DNA of 64,000 nucleotides from Labrys sp. KNU-23 (lineage in GTDB: Bacteria > Pseudomonadota > Alphaproteobacteria > Rhizobiales > Labraceae): NCBI RefSeq assembly GCF_008330945.1, contig NZ_CP043488.1:806001-870000 (forward strand). Reading direction: 5' to 3'. The translations under genes and the position numbers were made by a program. The notes under the pieces were generated by a model. That model worked only from the letters and a program-made list of their open reading frames with translations, was not told where the DNA came from and searched no databases. Positions 16,480 to 26,464 of this stretch are shown here, in pieces. Within the stretch, counting starts at the first letter, position 1. The number at the start of each line of letters is the position of its first letter.

Positions 16480-16548
16480 CGAAGCCTCCTTGATCGGGAA
16501 GAACCGGCTACATCCTATAGCGGCCGGGCGGCGCGTGCAGCAGGCAAT

Positions 16549-17073
16549 CTATTGGGCGCGAATCCGATCCAGATTCTTCTTCGCGCTCCTATATGTCGCC
16601 GCAAGGGGCGTGCAGTTTCGTTGCGCAGCCCTTCGCTCACCAGGGCGAGCCGGCACCGCTAGCTCCAGGCACTTGTCCAGGCGCCTTTTGCCGTCGGCCG
16701 CCTTGCGCTCGGCAAGTTTGATATCGTCGGCTTTCATCTCGACGGCATTGGACTTGAAGGTGAAGCAATTCTTCGACGGACTGGTATTGCCGGGGTAGTC
16801 GCAATTCCCGAAGGTGAAATAGATGCGACCGCCGACATCGATGACCTCGTAGCCACCCACGTTGCGCTGATAGGTCACCTTCTGGAACTGCCGCAATTTG
16901 ATGCAGTCGGTGGGAAGCGGGCGCCCCGCCTTGATCTTGTCGACGGAGACGAAAAGCGTACAGACGGGCTGGCCAGGATATCGCGTGTATTTCTCGCCGA
17001 GCAATTGAGCCGATGCCGATGTTGCTGCTGCAAGCGACAAGGACAGGATCGCGACGAGAGACGAACTATGCAT
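16549..17073 (-). CDS. Secreted cysteine-containing protein, unknown function
   Basis: This 174-residue protein begins with a clean signal peptide (MHSSSLVAILSLSLAAATSASAQ) and should be periplasmic or secreted. The mature part has five or more cysteines (PVCTLF, TDCIKL, GNCDYP, KNCFTF, DKCLEL, RNCTPL), suggesting disulfides, and a basic helical C-terminus. I do not recognise a family. It is upstream of the Hpt gene on the same strand, so the two may share a transcript. A link to the exopolysaccharide cluster is only positional. Confidence 0.7.
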   Translation of the reverse strand: MHSSSLVAILSLSLAAATSASAQLLGEKYTRYPGQPVCTLFVSVDKIKAGRPLPTDCIKLRQFQKVTYQRNVGGYEVIDVGGRIYFTFGNCDYPGNTSPSKNCFTFKSNAVEMKADDIKLAERKAADGKRRLDKCLELAVPARPGERRAAQRNCTPLAATYRSAKKNLDRIRAQ

Positions 17074-17216
17074 GACTGGCTCCTACTCCACTTTGATTGA
17101 ACCAAGGTGATCACCCAGGTGTGGAGTAAGTGAGGCCTTAGGCTGCCTGCGGGACTTTGCAGCATGGCTTGGCGAAGGCTCGGACCGCCAACTACGGACG
17201 TGAAGCCGCAATTTTC

Positions 17217-18557
17217 CTAGCCGCCGATCTGTTCCAGCACCGCATCGCAATGGTCGATGAAGGCGTCGGCATGTTCCCTGCCGAAGCAGAGGGGTGGGCG
17301 GATCTTCAGGGTATTGCCATAGGCGCCCGCCGCGCCGATCAGCACCCCGCGCTCGCGCAGCCCGTTGATCATGGCGCTGGCCGTTTCCGGGGCCGGCGTC
17401 TTGCTTTCTCGGTCCGTGACGAATTCCAGGCCGATGAACAGGCCCGTGCCGCGAACTTCGCCGATGGCGAGATGCCGGTTGGCAATCTCCCGCAAGCCGT
17501 TGCGAAGATGGCGGCCGACATCACGGGCATTCTCGATAAGGCCTTCGTCCCGGATCACGTCGAGTACGGCAAGACCCGCGGCGGCGGCCACAGGGTTGCC
17601 GCCGAAGGTGTTGAAATATCTGTCGCGGGCATTGAAGGCAGCGAGCAGATCCGGGCTCAGCGCCATGCCCCCCATGGGAAAGCCGTTGCCCATGGGCTTG
17701 CCCATGGTGACGATGTCGGGAACGATACCGTGGCGCTCGAAGCCCCACAGGGCGTCGCCGGTGCGGCCGAAGCCCGGCTGGACCTCATCGGCGATGAACA
17801 GGCCGCCCTGGGCGTGCACGGCGGTGATGACGGGTGCGAGCAGGCCGGGCGGTTCGGCATGCACGCCATCGCTGGAGAAGATGGTGTCGACGATCATGCC
17901 GGCAAAGCGGATGCCCTGGTTCGCCATATCCGCGATCGCCTCGGTCACGGCGGCGGCCATGGCCTCGCCGGGATGTTCGTCCGGCTTGCGATAGCAATCC
18001 GGGGCAGGAACGGTGCGCACATGCGGCGCGAGCGGGCGGCCGGGACGTGACGAAGGCGAGATGTCGGTCACCGCCGCCGTGTTGCCGTGATAGGCCATCT
18101 CGGTCACGATAAAGCCGGTACCGCCGCTGGCCGCCTGGGCGACGCGCAGGGCCAGGTCGTTGGCCTCGCTGCCGGTGCAGGTGAGGACGACATTGCCGAT
18201 CGGCTCGGGCAGGGTTGCCAGCAGGCGCTCGGCATAGCTGTCGACGATCGCGTTGAGATAGCGCGTGTGGATGTTCAGCGTGCCGACCTGCTGCCGGATC
18301 GCCTCGACCACGCGCGGATGGCAATGCCCGACGGAGGGCACGTTGTTGTAGACGTCGAGATAGCGCCTGCCGTCGGCCCCCTGGAGCCACACCCCCTGGG
18401 CGCTTACCGCCTCGATGGGCTCGCGATAGAACAACACGGCGCCACGCCCGAAGGCACCCAGGCGCCGCTCCACCGCACGGCGCGTTTTTTCATCGCCGGG
18501 CTCGGGCGCCTCCGGATCATAGGCGTTGAGGGCGAGGATTTCCTTCTCGATCTGCAT
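17217..18557 (-). CDS. Class III PLP aminotransferase-family enzyme, AGXT2L/phospho-lyase-like
   Basis: The product is about 446 residues if it starts at the ATG at 18557; a longer frame would begin at 18644 but would run through a likely operator. Class III hallmarks are present: CTGSEAND, FIADEVQPGFGRTG and the PLP lysine in TMGKPMGNGFPMGG. The stretches YLDVYNNVPSVGHCHPRVVEA and RYFNTFGGNPVAAAAGLAVL are closer to the AGXT2L group, which includes ethanolamine-phosphate and phosphohydroxylysine phospho-lyases, than to ordinary transaminases. A paralogue is at 44787-46070. It is divergent from a DeoR regulator. Two APH-fold kinases that could make its phosphorylated substrate lie at 26852-28764, beyond an islet. 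Activity is inferred. Confidence 0.85.
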   Translation of the reverse strand: MQIEKEILALNAYDPEAPEPGDEKTRRAVERRLGAFGRGAVLFYREPIEAVSAQGVWLQGADGRRYLDVYNNVPSVGHCHPRVVEAIRQQVGTLNIHTRYLNAIVDSYAERLLATLPEPIGNVVLTCTGSEANDLALRVAQAASGGTGFIVTEMAYHGNTAAVTDISPSSRPGRPLAPHVRTVPAPDCYRKPDEHPGEAMAAAVTEAIADMANQGIRFAGMIVDTIFSSDGVHAEPPGLLAPVITAVHAQGGLFIADEVQPGFGRTGDALWGFERHGIVPDIVTMGKPMGNGFPMGGMALSPDLLAAFNARDRYFNTFGGNPVAAAAGLAVLDVIRDEGLIENARDVGRHLRNGLREIANRHLAIGEVRGTGLFIGLEFVTDRESKTPAPETASAMINGLRERGVLIGAAGAYGNTLKIRPPLCFGREHADAFIDHCDAVLEQIGG

Positions 18558-18629
18558 GGCAGGTTCCGGTGGCGTTGACGGACGTCTCCCCGAGGAGACG
18601 AGCAACTTTGCATCCAACATCGAATTGTG

Positions 18630-18643
18630 TGTGAGGTTCCACA
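18630..18643. promoter_or_regulatory. Operator-like palindrome, site 1
   Basis: TGTGAGGTTCCACA is an inverted repeat (TGTG/CACA) and resembles site 2 at 18809-18823 (TGTGG..TTCCACA). It lies about 75 bases upstream of the chosen PLP-enzyme start. Binding by the DeoR protein encoded next door is inferred. Confidence 0.4.
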
Positions 18644-18787
18644 ATCTTCAAACACGCTCAGCACAGAGTTTGAAGAATATCGGCAGCCGCTTTCGTCGCA
18701 TAGCGCAAATTGCCTGAAAACCGACGTAGATTTTATCCGTTTGGTCAAGAAACGAGATGATCGAAACGAGGTGGTACGCTGTGGATG

Positions 18788-18823
18788 TGAGGAGAGTTCC
18801 TCATTTTTTGTGGACATTCCACA
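18788..18823. promoter_or_regulatory. Operator-like palindromes, site 2 (two adjacent inverted repeats)
   Basis: TGAGGA-GAGT-TCCTCA (18788-18803) is followed by TGTGG-ACATT-CCACA (18809-18823), separated by a T-run. Both precede the DeoR gene by 75-110 bases. Two neighbouring palindromes and a third similar one across the divergent promoter fit DeoR-type autoregulation. This is inference from symmetry and position. Confidence 0.4.
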
Positions 18824-18897
18824 TTTATCGAGACAAGATCATGGGGAGAGGACGCCAAGTCCCGTTCCAGCAGCGACGCCAACCGGTGAGGTGATCG

Positions 18898-19767
18898 ATG
18901 GCAAGCGATGCGCCGTCCGTCGAGAAGGAAGACAGATATGCCCGTCCGGCCCAGCCGAGCCAGGAACGGGACCGGCTTTCCAAGGAAGTGCGTCAGCAGC
19001 GCATCATCGCTCAGCTTTCCGCTGCGCCGACCCTGCGGGCGTCGGAGCTCGCCGCCGCGCTCGGAGTCTCCGGCGAGACGATCCGGCGCGACCTGCTCGA
19101 ATTGCACGAGCAGGGCCTGATCAACCGCACCTATGGCGGCGCTTCCCGTCCCTTCGCGCATGAACCCTCCCGCAGCGATCGCCGCCACGTGATGATCGCC
19201 GAGCGCGAAGCCATCGCCGCCGCCGTTTCGGCCATGATCCTGCCCAAGGAAGTGCTGATGCTGGGAGGTGGCACCACGACCTATCACGTCGCCCGCTTCC
19301 TGGCTGCCCGCAACCGCGACATCACCGTCATCACCCATGACTTTGCCGCCGCGATGGCGCTCGGCACCAATCCGACCATTCGCGTGCTGTTCTGCGCCGG
19401 CCGCCTCCATGCCAGCGAAGGCTATCTGCTGGGATCGCAGACCATTGCCAGCATCAACGGCTACGAGGCCAATCGCGCCATCGTCGGGGCCACGGGCCTG
19501 GGTGCCCGCGGCATCTACGATGCCGACGAGGAGGCCGGTGCCGTCTATGCCGCCATGGTCCAGCGCGCGGCCGAGGCGATCGTGGTGGCCGATCACGCCA
19601 AGTTCGACCAGCTCGCGGTCGCCATCTGCTCGCGCTGGGATGCGATCGACCGCCTGGTTACCGACAGGCAGCCGCAAGGCTCGCTCGCCGGCGGCCTCAA
19701 GGAGGCCGGCACCGAGATCATCGTTGCCGGTCCGCGAAGCGACAATACCGGGGAGGGGACACGCTAG
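18898..19767 (+). CDS. DeoR-family transcriptional regulator
   Basis: This 289-residue protein has the DeoR plan. An N-terminal winged helix-turn-helix (about 30-85) contains RQQRIIAQLSAAPTLRASELAAALGVSGETIRRDLLELHEQGLI cut here into its parts RQQRII, SELAAALGVSGETIRRDL and LINRTYGGA. A C-terminal sugar-phosphate-type sensor domain (about 100-260) shows LMLGGGTTTYHVA, a SEGYLLG segment and DHAKFDQLAVA. These regulators usually respond to phosphorylated metabolites, which suits a neighbouring phospho-lyase-like enzyme. It is divergent from that gene, with palindromes between them. The 30 residues before the helix-turn-helix are charged and probably disordered. Confidence 0.92.
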   Translation: MASDAPSVEKEDRYARPAQPSQERDRLSKEVRQQRIIAQLSAAPTLRASELAAALGVSGETIRRDLLELHEQGLINRTYGGASRPFAHEPSRSDRRHVMIAEREAIAAAVSAMILPKEVLMLGGGTTTYHVARFLAARNRDITVITHDFAAAMALGTNPTIRVLFCAGRLHASEGYLLGSQTIASINGYEANRAIVGATGLGARGIYDADEEAGAVYAAMVQRAAEAIVVADHAKFDQLAVAICSRWDAIDRLVTDRQPQGSLAGGLKEAGTEIIVAGPRSDNTGEGTR

Positions 19768-19980
19768 TGCATCTTCCAGAAAAGCTGACTGTCTTTTCAC
19801 GCAAGAAAGCGCGTTAGAACAAGGAGTTAGAGCGGGTTTCGATTCAATCGGATCGCAACTTTCTCCAATCACTCAGGCCAAGTGGCCGCAGAGCCATCGA
19901 CGGGCCAGGTCCGCACCAGATTGCGGGTCGAACTCATAACAAGACCGACACCATCCAGACAGACGGAACGGGGCCACCTC

Positions 19981-20931
19981 ATGCATCATCCTGCCATCCG
20001 CACGCGACCCGCGGCATCACGCCCGATCCATATCGGCCGCCTCACTTTGGAAGTCACACAGGCCGAGGGAGAGCGGATCTGTCCTTGGGAGTCGGCCAGA
20101 GGCGCAGGCGAGGCCTGCTACATGCTCCTGGTTCCCCTGAGCGGGAGGCTGCACTATGCGCAGGCCGGCCGGACGGGCAGCGTAGGGGCAGGGGAATACG
20201 GGTTGTTCAGCCAGATGGAATTCCACGAATTCTCTGCCCAGGAGAACACCGCGCTCATGGTGCTGCGCATTCCCGTGCTGGAGCTGCGGGGGCGACTGAC
20301 ATCGGTCGATGATCACATCGGCCGCCGCTTCGGCGCCAATGTGCAGATGACGCGTCTCATGGTGGATCTGCTGCGCAGCGTCGCCGAGGTCTTCGCCGAT
20401 TGTCCGCCGCCCAATCCGGAAGCACTCGCCACCGAGATCTTCAGCTTCGTAGCGCTCGCCATCGGCGCTGAGGACCGTGGCTCGGCCGTGGATGTCCGCA
20501 ATGCGCGCTATCACTTGCGCCGGCGCATCTTCGAGTTCATCGAGAAGAATCTCGGCGACCAGGAGCTGACGCCGCGCAGGATCGCTGCCAGCAGCAGGAT
20601 TTCGCTGAGCTATCTCTACAGCCTGTTCAACGATGACGACACCACCGTGAGCCAGTTCATGCAGCTCAGGCGCCTGCAGCGGGCCTATGAGCTGCTCGTG
20701 GGCGATCCGGGGGGACGCCTCACCGTCTCGGAGATCGCCTACCAGGTCGGCTTCAAGAACGTCTCGCACTTCTCGCGCAGCTTCAGCCGTCAGTTCAACA
20801 TGGCGCCGCGCGATGCCCGCCGCACCGCGCAGGAAGCGCCTGAGCTGAAGGCGCCGCTGCCCGCCGTGGAGACGCAGGAGCACCTGCCGCGCCGCCGCTT
20901 CACGGCCCATACCCTGCAGGCTTCGCCCTGA
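19981..20931 (+). CDS. AraC-family transcriptional regulator
   Basis: The ATG at 19981 gives 316 residues; an upstream in-frame start at 19882 would add 33 residues of atypical composition. The N-terminal half is a cupin-like sensing domain (CYMLLVPLSGRLHYAQAG, then YGLFSQMEFHEF). The C-terminal 100 residues form the double helix-turn-helix of AraC/XylS proteins: LTPRRIAASSRISLSYLYSLF and the signature LTVSEIAYQVGFKNVSHFSRSFSRQF. It stands alone between the DeoR gene and the RND islet, with a hairpin right after its stop. The target is unknown. Confidence 0.9.
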   Translation: MHHPAIRTRPAASRPIHIGRLTLEVTQAEGERICPWESARGAGEACYMLLVPLSGRLHYAQAGRTGSVGAGEYGLFSQMEFHEFSAQENTALMVLRIPVLELRGRLTSVDDHIGRRFGANVQMTRLMVDLLRSVAEVFADCPPPNPEALATEIFSFVALAIGAEDRGSAVDVRNARYHLRRRIFEFIEKNLGDQELTPRRIAASSRISLSYLYSLFNDDDTTVSQFMQLRRLQRAYELLVGDPGGRLTVSEIAYQVGFKNVSHFSRSFSRQFNMAPRDARRTAQEAPELKAPLPAVETQEHLPRRRFTAHTLQASP

Positions 20932-20953
20932 GAGCGGGTCTTCGGACCCGCTC
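20932..20953 (+). terminator. UUCG-tetraloop hairpin after the AraC gene
   Basis: Perfect 9-bp arms GAGCGGGTC and GACCCGCTC close a TTCG loop directly after the stop codon. UUCG tetraloops are very stable in RNA. There is no T-tract, so this is either an intrinsic terminator of the weaker kind or an mRNA 3'-end stabiliser. Confidence 0.55.
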
Positions 20954-21038
20954 AATTGCACCGGCAAGCGTGGCACTTCCGCGTCTGTTCGGATGCCCTG
21001 ACTAAAAAACTATGCCGAGGTCGAGAAAAACACCTTTC

Positions 21039-21058
21039 GTCATGCCCGGTACCGGCAC
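21039..21058. repeat. Half unit of the REP-like palindrome
   Basis: GTCATGCCCGGTACCGGCAC matches the head of the GTCAT-GCCGGGC palindromes found in pairs at 52001-52090 and 56729-56805, but has no partner here. It sits at the border of the low-GC islet. Confidence 0.35.
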
Positions 21059-21209
21059 ATCAGCCTGATTTCAACGCTCCGTCACGCTACAGCGTCATAC
21101 CCTCGCCAACGAGACAGTGCCTGGCGCCTTCGTCACGGTTCAATCCCACTTGGAAAGGTGGAGCCGCCGGAAAATCCGGCGCGGTTCAGCTCCAAAGCCC
21201 GATCCTGTC

Positions 21210-24200
21210 TTACTCTGACGACGGCACCTGCGGGATCTTTGCATCGGGAATAGCCGGCCGCGCTCCGGAACGCAGCCGCTCCCTCAGCCCTTGGAACAGG
21301 ACGTAAAGCGGAGGGATCACAAAGATGCCGATGAAGGAAGCGAGTATCATACCGCCGAAGACGGGTGTACCGACGTTCCGCCGCGCAATCTCAGAGGCAC
21401 CGGTAGCGACCACCAAGGGATACAACCCGAGAATGAAGGCAAGCGACGTCATCATGACGGGACGGAAACGCAGCCGTGCTCCCTCCGTTGCGGCCTCGAG
21501 CAAAGGCACCCCCCGCTCGCGCTGCTCCTTTGCGAACTCAACGATCAAAATGCCATTCTTGGCAGCTAGGCCGATCAACACAATCATGCCTATTTGACCA
21601 TAGAGGTCGAGCGTAAGGTGGCCGATGGTGATCGCGGCAAAAGAGCCGAGAATGCCGACCGATACTGATAGCAAGACGGGAACCGGGATGGTCCAGCTCT
21701 CATAGAGGGCTACCAGAAAGAGGAAGGCGAACAATACGGCGAAGGCGAGGATGAATCCGGTCTTGCCTTCGGCTCGCTTTTCCTGGAATGCCGTGTCCGT
21801 CCACGCTCCGCTGTACCCGTCGGGCAGGGTAGCGGCTGCAACGCGTTCCATCGAGGCAAGTGCCTGCCCCGATGACACGCCAGGAGTGGGGGCACCTTGT
21901 ATCGTCACCGCTCTCTTGTTGTTGTAGCGAATGAGCGAAGGCGGCCCGACAACGACGCGCACTTCGACGAAGGAACGCAGGGGCACCATCTTGCCGTCCG
22001 CGTTGCGGACATTAATGCGATAAATGTCTTCCACAGACTTGCGATCGGCAGCTTCGGCCTGGACCTGGACCTGCCAGGTCCGCCCAAATAGGTTCATATC
22101 GTTGACATAGTAGCCGCCGAGCGAGGCCTGAAGGGCCTGGAAAACATCGCTGAGGGAAAGACCCAGGATCTGGGCCTTCTCACGATCGATATCGAGGAAC
22201 AGTGATGGATTGTTTGCCGAGTAGGTGCTGAATACGCGTGTCAGTTGCGGATCCTGATTGGCCGCCACAGTGAGCCCGCGAACAACTTGGGCCAAGGCCT
22301 TCGGATCGCTGCTGCGCAAGTCTTGAAGCACATAGGTGAAACCGCCGCCTGTCCCCAAGCCGACGATCGGCGGAGGGGCGAGCGGAACGACCGAGCCATC
22401 CCGAATTTGCCGAAGCTCTGGCCCCAGCCGGGCAATCACCGCGCTGGCCGAGAGGGACCGGTCTTTCCGATCTTCAAATGGCTTGAGCGTTACGACGATG
22501 AAGGCGGCGTTAGGCTGAGAGTAGTTGTCGATGAAGTTCAGTCCGATGATCGATGTGTAATCGGCTACGGCGTCCTCCTTCTTCAAGATCGTCTCGGCTT
22601 GTCGTATCACATCGCTGGTGCGTGCGACGGACGCACCTCCCGGCAAGGAAACAACAACGAAGAAAGCCCCCTGATCGTCCTCGGGAAGGAATCCGGTCGG
22701 TGTCTTCTTTCCCAGGAGAAAGACGCCCCCCATCGCAGCGCCCACGCCAACGATGCCGATCACGGCAAAGCGTACCAAACGCGCTACGACGGCGCCGTAC
22801 CCGTCCCGGATCCGGTCGATAGCGCGCATGACATAGCCGATCGGGCCACGCTTGGGGCCATGGGATCCCGGTTTTAGGAGAATGCCACACAGTGCCGGAG
22901 ACAATGTCAGGGCGTTGATTGCGGATAGCAGCATGCCAACGGCAACCGTGACCGCGAATTGCCGGAACAACTCACCGGAAATTCCAGGAATGAATGCAAC
23001 CGGAACGAACACCGACAGGAGGACGAGGGTAACGGCAATGATCGGGGCGGTGATCTCTGCCATGGCTTTCTTGGTGGCATCGGCAGCCGACAGTTCCGGG
23101 TGCTCTTCCATGATGCGTTCGACGTTCTCGACGACCACGATCGCGTCATCGACGACAATGCCGATGGACAGCACGATGGCGAGCAGGGAAACGGTATTGG
23201 CCGAGTAGCCGATCGCATTCAGAACGATGAAACTGCCGATCAAGCTGACAGGAACAGCCAGGGTCGGGATCAGCGTCGCCCGGACGCTGCCCAGGAAGAG
23301 ATAAACGACGAAGACGACAAGAATGAACGCCTCGATCAGCGTCTTCTGGACCTCATGGATCGTATCCTTGACGAAGACGGTCGGATCATAGGTCACCTTC
23401 CAATCAAGATCGTCCGGAAATTTTGCGGCAAGCTCGGTCATGCGCGCCCGCACCGCATCGAGGGTGGTAATGGCGTTGGCCCCCGGCGATTGGTAGAGCG
23501 CGAGCACCGCCGAAGGACCGCCATTGAAGAGCGTCTCACGATCCAAATTGGCAGCGCCGAGTTCCAGCCGGGCGACATCTCCCAGATGCAGGAGCGACCC
23601 ATCGGGATTGGTCCGCAACACGATTTTCTGGAAGTCCTCGATCGAACTGAGCCGCCCCTTGGTCTGCAAGTTCAGCTGCAGCTGCTGATCGTCCGAGATC
23701 GGGCGTGCGCCGATCCGCCCCACTGCTGCCTGGACGTTCTGCGCCTGGATTGCACGAATTATGTCGCCAACCGCGAGATTGAGTCCTGTCAGGCGATCTG
23801 TGCGTACCCATGCTCTAACGGCATAGTCCTGCGGTCCCCACAGACTGGCATCACCAACGCCCGGTATGCTTTTCAGGTCGTCGAGGAGGTTGATCGTGGC
23901 GTAGTTCGAGATAAAGAGAGGATCATAAGTGTGCTTTGGCGAGTATATGGCCAGAACACCAAGGAGCGCTGAGGACTTCTTTTTGACGGTGACGCCCTGC
24001 TTCTGGACGTCTTGGGGAAGCTTGGAAATCGCAGTCTGGACGCGATTATTCATATTGACGGTATTGATGTCCGGATCAGTTCCAAGTTCGAAAGAGCCGA
24101 TGAGCGAATAGCTGCCATCATTGCCGCTGACGCTCTTCATATACATCAGCTTATCGACACCCACGACTTGCGCCTCGATCGGCTGCGCAATCGTCGCATC

Positions 24201-24374
24201 GATAATGTCGGCGGAAGCGCCTGGATAGGATGTCGTGACCGAAACCTGCGGCGGGACAATGTCTGGATATTGCGCAACAGGGATGACAAACAAGGAGAGC
24301 AGACCGGCTATCACCGTGATGATGGCAATGACAATTGCCAGGCGTGGCCTATCGACGAAAACCGAGGAGAGCAT
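21210..24374 (-). CDS. RND multidrug efflux inner-membrane transporter (HAE1 family)
   Basis: This 1054-residue protein is a full-length RND pump of the AcrB/MexF type, which exports drugs by proton antiport through a tripartite complex. Recognisable parts are the start [18 protein letters not shown], the conserved [10 protein letters not shown] segment, the proton-relay aspartates in [17 protein letters not shown], the porter-domain [12 protein letters not shown] and the second membrane half ending in [20 protein letters not shown]. It follows the membrane-fusion gene by 3 bases. Its base composition is visibly less GC-rich than the surrounding genes. No outer-membrane channel gene is adjacent. 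Confidence 0.95.
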   Translation of the reverse strand: MLSSVFVDRPRLAIVIAIITVIAGLLSLFVIPVAQYPDIVPPQVSVTTSYPGASADIIDATIAQPIEAQVVGVDKLMYMKSVSGNDGSYSLIGSFELGTDPDINTVNMNNRVQTAISKLPQDVQKQGVTVKKKSSALLGVLAIYSPKHTYDPLFISNYATINLLDDLKSIPGVGDASLWGPQDYAVRAWVRTDRLTGLNLAVGDIIRAIQAQNVQAAVGRIGARPISDDQQLQLNLQTKGRLSSIEDFQKIVLRTNPDGSLLHLGDVARLELGAANLDRETLFNGGPSAVLALYQSPGANAITTLDAVRARMTELAAKFPDDLDWKVTYDPTVFVKDTIHEVQKTLIEAFILVVFVVYLFLGSVRATLIPTLAVPVSLIGSFIVLNAIGYSANTVSLLAIVLSIGIVVDDAIVVVENVERIMEEHPELSAADATKKAMAEITAPIIAVTLVLLSVFVPVAFIPGISGELFRQFAVTVAVGMLLSAINALTLSPALCGILLKPGSHGPKRGPIGYVMRAIDRIRDGYGAVVARLVRFAVIGIVGVGAAMGGVFLLGKKTPTGFLPEDDQGAFFVVVSLPGGASVARTSDVIRQAETILKKEDAVADYTSIIGLNFIDNYSQPNAAFIVVTLKPFEDRKDRSLSASAVIARLGPELRQIRDGSVVPLAPPPIVGLGTGGGFTYVLQDLRSSDPKALAQVVRGLTVAANQDPQLTRVFSTYSANNPSLFLDIDREKAQILGLSLSDVFQALQASLGGYYVNDMNLFGRTWQVQVQAEAADRKSVEDIYRINVRNADGKMVPLRSFVEVRVVVGPPSLIRYNNKRAVTIQGAPTPGVSSGQALASMERVAAATLPDGYSGAWTDTAFQEKRAEGKTGFILAFAVLFAFLFLVALYESWTIPVPVLLSVSVGILGSFAAITIGHLTLDLYGQIGMIVLIGLAAKNGILIVEFAKEQRERGVPLLEAATEGARLRFRPVMMTSLAFILGLYPLVVATGASEIARRNVGTPVFGGMILASFIGIFVIPPLYVLFQGLRERLRSGARPAIPDAKIPQVPSSE

Positions 24375-24377
24375 GGC

Positions 24378-25499
24378 TTACTTTCCCTCGCCTATGATCG
24401 TCGCAGGTGTGGCTCTCACCGGTGTTCCCGCGCGAAGGCTCTGGAAACCCTCGGTGACCACCTGTTCTCCACCAGACAGTCCATCGGCAATGATTGCGCT
24501 GCCGCCACTTTCGCCCGCTGTTTTGATGCGTTTGACGACAGCCTTGCCATCCTCCACCGCGAAGACATAGATGCCGGCCTGATCGGCAATCAGCGCAATC
24601 TGAGGCACGAGCACGCGGTCTTGCGGTTTACCTGTCTGAAGCTCAACCTTGACCAATTGCCCGTCGATCAAAGTGCCCGATGGATTTGGTATATCGGCCC
24701 GGATAACGACCGTGTCCGTGAGACGATCGACTGTCACATCAACGAAATTTATTTTACCGACCTGGTCGTAGAGTGTCCCGTCGGAGAAGCGAACCCTGAC
24801 TTCGACAGCTTTACCCTCGCCGGTTTTTCTCGCTTGGCTCAGATCTCGCTGGCTGACTGGAAAGGTCACATGCATCAGGTCTTGACTGACGAGTGTTGCC
24901 AGAACACCGCTGTCAGGCCCAACAATATTGCCCTTGGTCACGGCAGTTCGACCAATGCGGCCAGCGATCGGCGCGTAAATATCGGTGTAGCCAAGGTTGA
25001 TCATCGCTGTTTGAAGGCTTGCTTGCGCCGATGTTACGCCACCTTTGGTTTGGGCCTCCTGGGCAACGGCCTGGTCCCTGGCGACGACGGTTCCCGCATT
25101 GCGTGCAACGAGATCTTCCGCGCGTTGGCGCTGGATGGTTGCGAGCGTCAGTTCGGCCTTCACCCGCTCAAGAGCGCCTTGAGCTTGTTCGACGTCGGCC
25201 TGAAACAGCGATTTCTCGATCTTGTAGAGGGGGGCTCCCACAGCAACGGTATCGCCTTCGCGAAACGACACGTCATCCAGCACGCCCTTGACGCGGGCCC
25301 TGATCTCGACACGCTCCGGCGCCTCGATACGGCCAACGAAGTCGACCGATTGTGTGACAGGGCGACGCTCGGCAACGACGGTGGAGACCGGTACCGCCGG
25401 GACATCCGCGGCAATCGAAAAAGCCGAAAAGGAGAAAGAAAACGAAAGACCGATTATTGAAGCATAGCCTCCACGCCGCACAGCGTTTAACCAGCTCAT
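24378..25499 (-). CDS. RND efflux periplasmic adaptor (membrane fusion protein)
   Basis: This 373-residue protein is the periplasmic adaptor for the adjacent RND pump. A signal-like start (IIGLSFSFSFSAFSIAADV) precedes a barrel/lipoyl domain (EIRARVKGVLDDVSFREGDTVAVG), a coiled hairpin rich in Gln/Ala (about 95-160), the second lipoyl half (TDIYAPIAGRIGR) and the C-terminal beta domains (DVTVDRLTDTVVIRADIPNP; LIDGQLVKVEL). GGAAGGAAAAG precedes the ATG. It lacks the lipobox cysteine common in AcrA-type proteins. It is first in the two-gene operon. Confidence 0.93.
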   Translation of the reverse strand: MSWLNAVRRGGYASIIGLSFSFSFSAFSIAADVPAVPVSTVVAERRPVTQSVDFVGRIEAPERVEIRARVKGVLDDVSFREGDTVAVGAPLYKIEKSLFQADVEQAQGALERVKAELTLATIQRQRAEDLVARNAGTVVARDQAVAQEAQTKGGVTSAQASLQTAMINLGYTDIYAPIAGRIGRTAVTKGNIVGPDSGVLATLVSQDLMHVTFPVSQRDLSQARKTGEGKAVEVRVRFSDGTLYDQVGKINFVDVTVDRLTDTVVIRADIPNPSGTLIDGQLVKVELQTGKPQDRVLVPQIALIADQAGIYVFAVEDGKAVVKRIKTAGESGGSAIIADGLSGGEQVVTEGFQSLRAGTPVRATPATIIGEGK

Positions 25500-26464
25500 C
25501 GACTTTTCCTTCCATAAATCTCTTACACGGTGTCAGATCTTGAGTTTCATTTCATGAGATAGGCTTCGTGTGTGTTTTTTGTTGCGACTTACGTTATGCT
25601 AATCGTGTGAGAGAGGTAAATTTCGAGCCTTTTCAGTGAAATATTTGGTTTTGGTGAGTATTTTTTCTTGTACGCAATCCTTTTTGAAGGATTACAGTAG
25701 AAACAAATTGCCATTTCAGTGTTCGGAGTAGTTGTTCATCCCAATTTCGCAACGGTGCGTGTCCCACCGTAAAAATAGAGTTTCGTGATGAGAGCCACTC
25801 AAAGGGGCGGCGCATCCTAGGCCAGTTTCGAACAGCTACATTTTTCCTTCCAACCACTACCCCTGTGGACCACCCGTCTGTTTCCCGGAATGATCTTCCG
25901 ATCTCCTCGGCGAATATTGGGTCTGCCCAGCGGATGGCGCGCCATGGTTCGACGCGCTGCGATTTGAGTCGTTCCGTTATTCAACAACGCCTGACTGCCA
26001 TCGACACCGCCAACCGGCATGGTTTGGGCGACATGCGACGAAGCAGGCGCTATAACGATGGCGAGCAATCCGCCTAAGCATCTCACAATTTAGCTCCCTC
26101 ATAGGCGTGACAAGCACTACTTATATGAGGCAGATCACCAGTTCGGCCATCTAAAGCGAACCTCCTGATTTTTTTGAAAAACCTAAACCAACACTGGTGT
26201 TATTTCCACATATATTTTTAAAACACTTCATGAGTGATGAGTTTATCTCAATCCTTCAAAATCGACCGATTTTGTTTGGATTTTTCACCTAATTTTTCCG
26301 ATTGGAAAAATGAGCGGAAGACAATGAAGGCATCGAAGTTCTCGGACGCGTAGAAAGTGCTCCACTGAAGCAGGGTAACGAGGGTATTTCACCCGCAGAT
26401 ATTTGCCTCGTGGCGAGTTGATCTACATTAATTGTAAAAATATGTAGGCACACTTTCGCCGGAG
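25500..26464. other. AT-rich intergenic stretch, no supported gene
   Basis: This roughly 960-base stretch is clearly AT-richer than the rest of the window and contains the promoter side of the efflux operon. Short open frames exist, but none has a recognisable family. The composition and the transposase scar at its end mark it as acquired or decayed DNA. Confidence 0.5.

Larger units (their letters stand above)
18558..18897. other. Divergent promoter region of the PLP enzyme and DeoR genes
   Basis: These 340 bases are more AT-rich than the flanking genes and hold no gene I can support. They contain the operator-like palindromes listed separately and should carry the promoters for both divergent genes. 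Confidence 0.5.

Noticed and set aside
18558..18644. N-terminal extension of the PLP enzyme to 18644
   Set aside because: It would translate through an operator-like palindrome, and the extra 29 residues do not resemble the family.
21130..21160. GGTTCAATCCC as a tRNA T-arm
   Set aside because: No acceptor or anticodon stems can be formed around it.
25633..25857. 74-codon minus-strand frame next to the efflux adaptor gene
   Set aside because: No ribosome site, no family, and it lies in the AT-rich stretch where random open frames are common.
25817..26086. Possible 89-residue secreted protein on the minus strand
   Set aside because: A GTG behind AGGGAG and a signal-like start (CLGGLLAIVIAPASSHVAQ) make it tempting. 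The remainder is a low-quality basic sequence in AT-rich decayed DNA and matches nothing.
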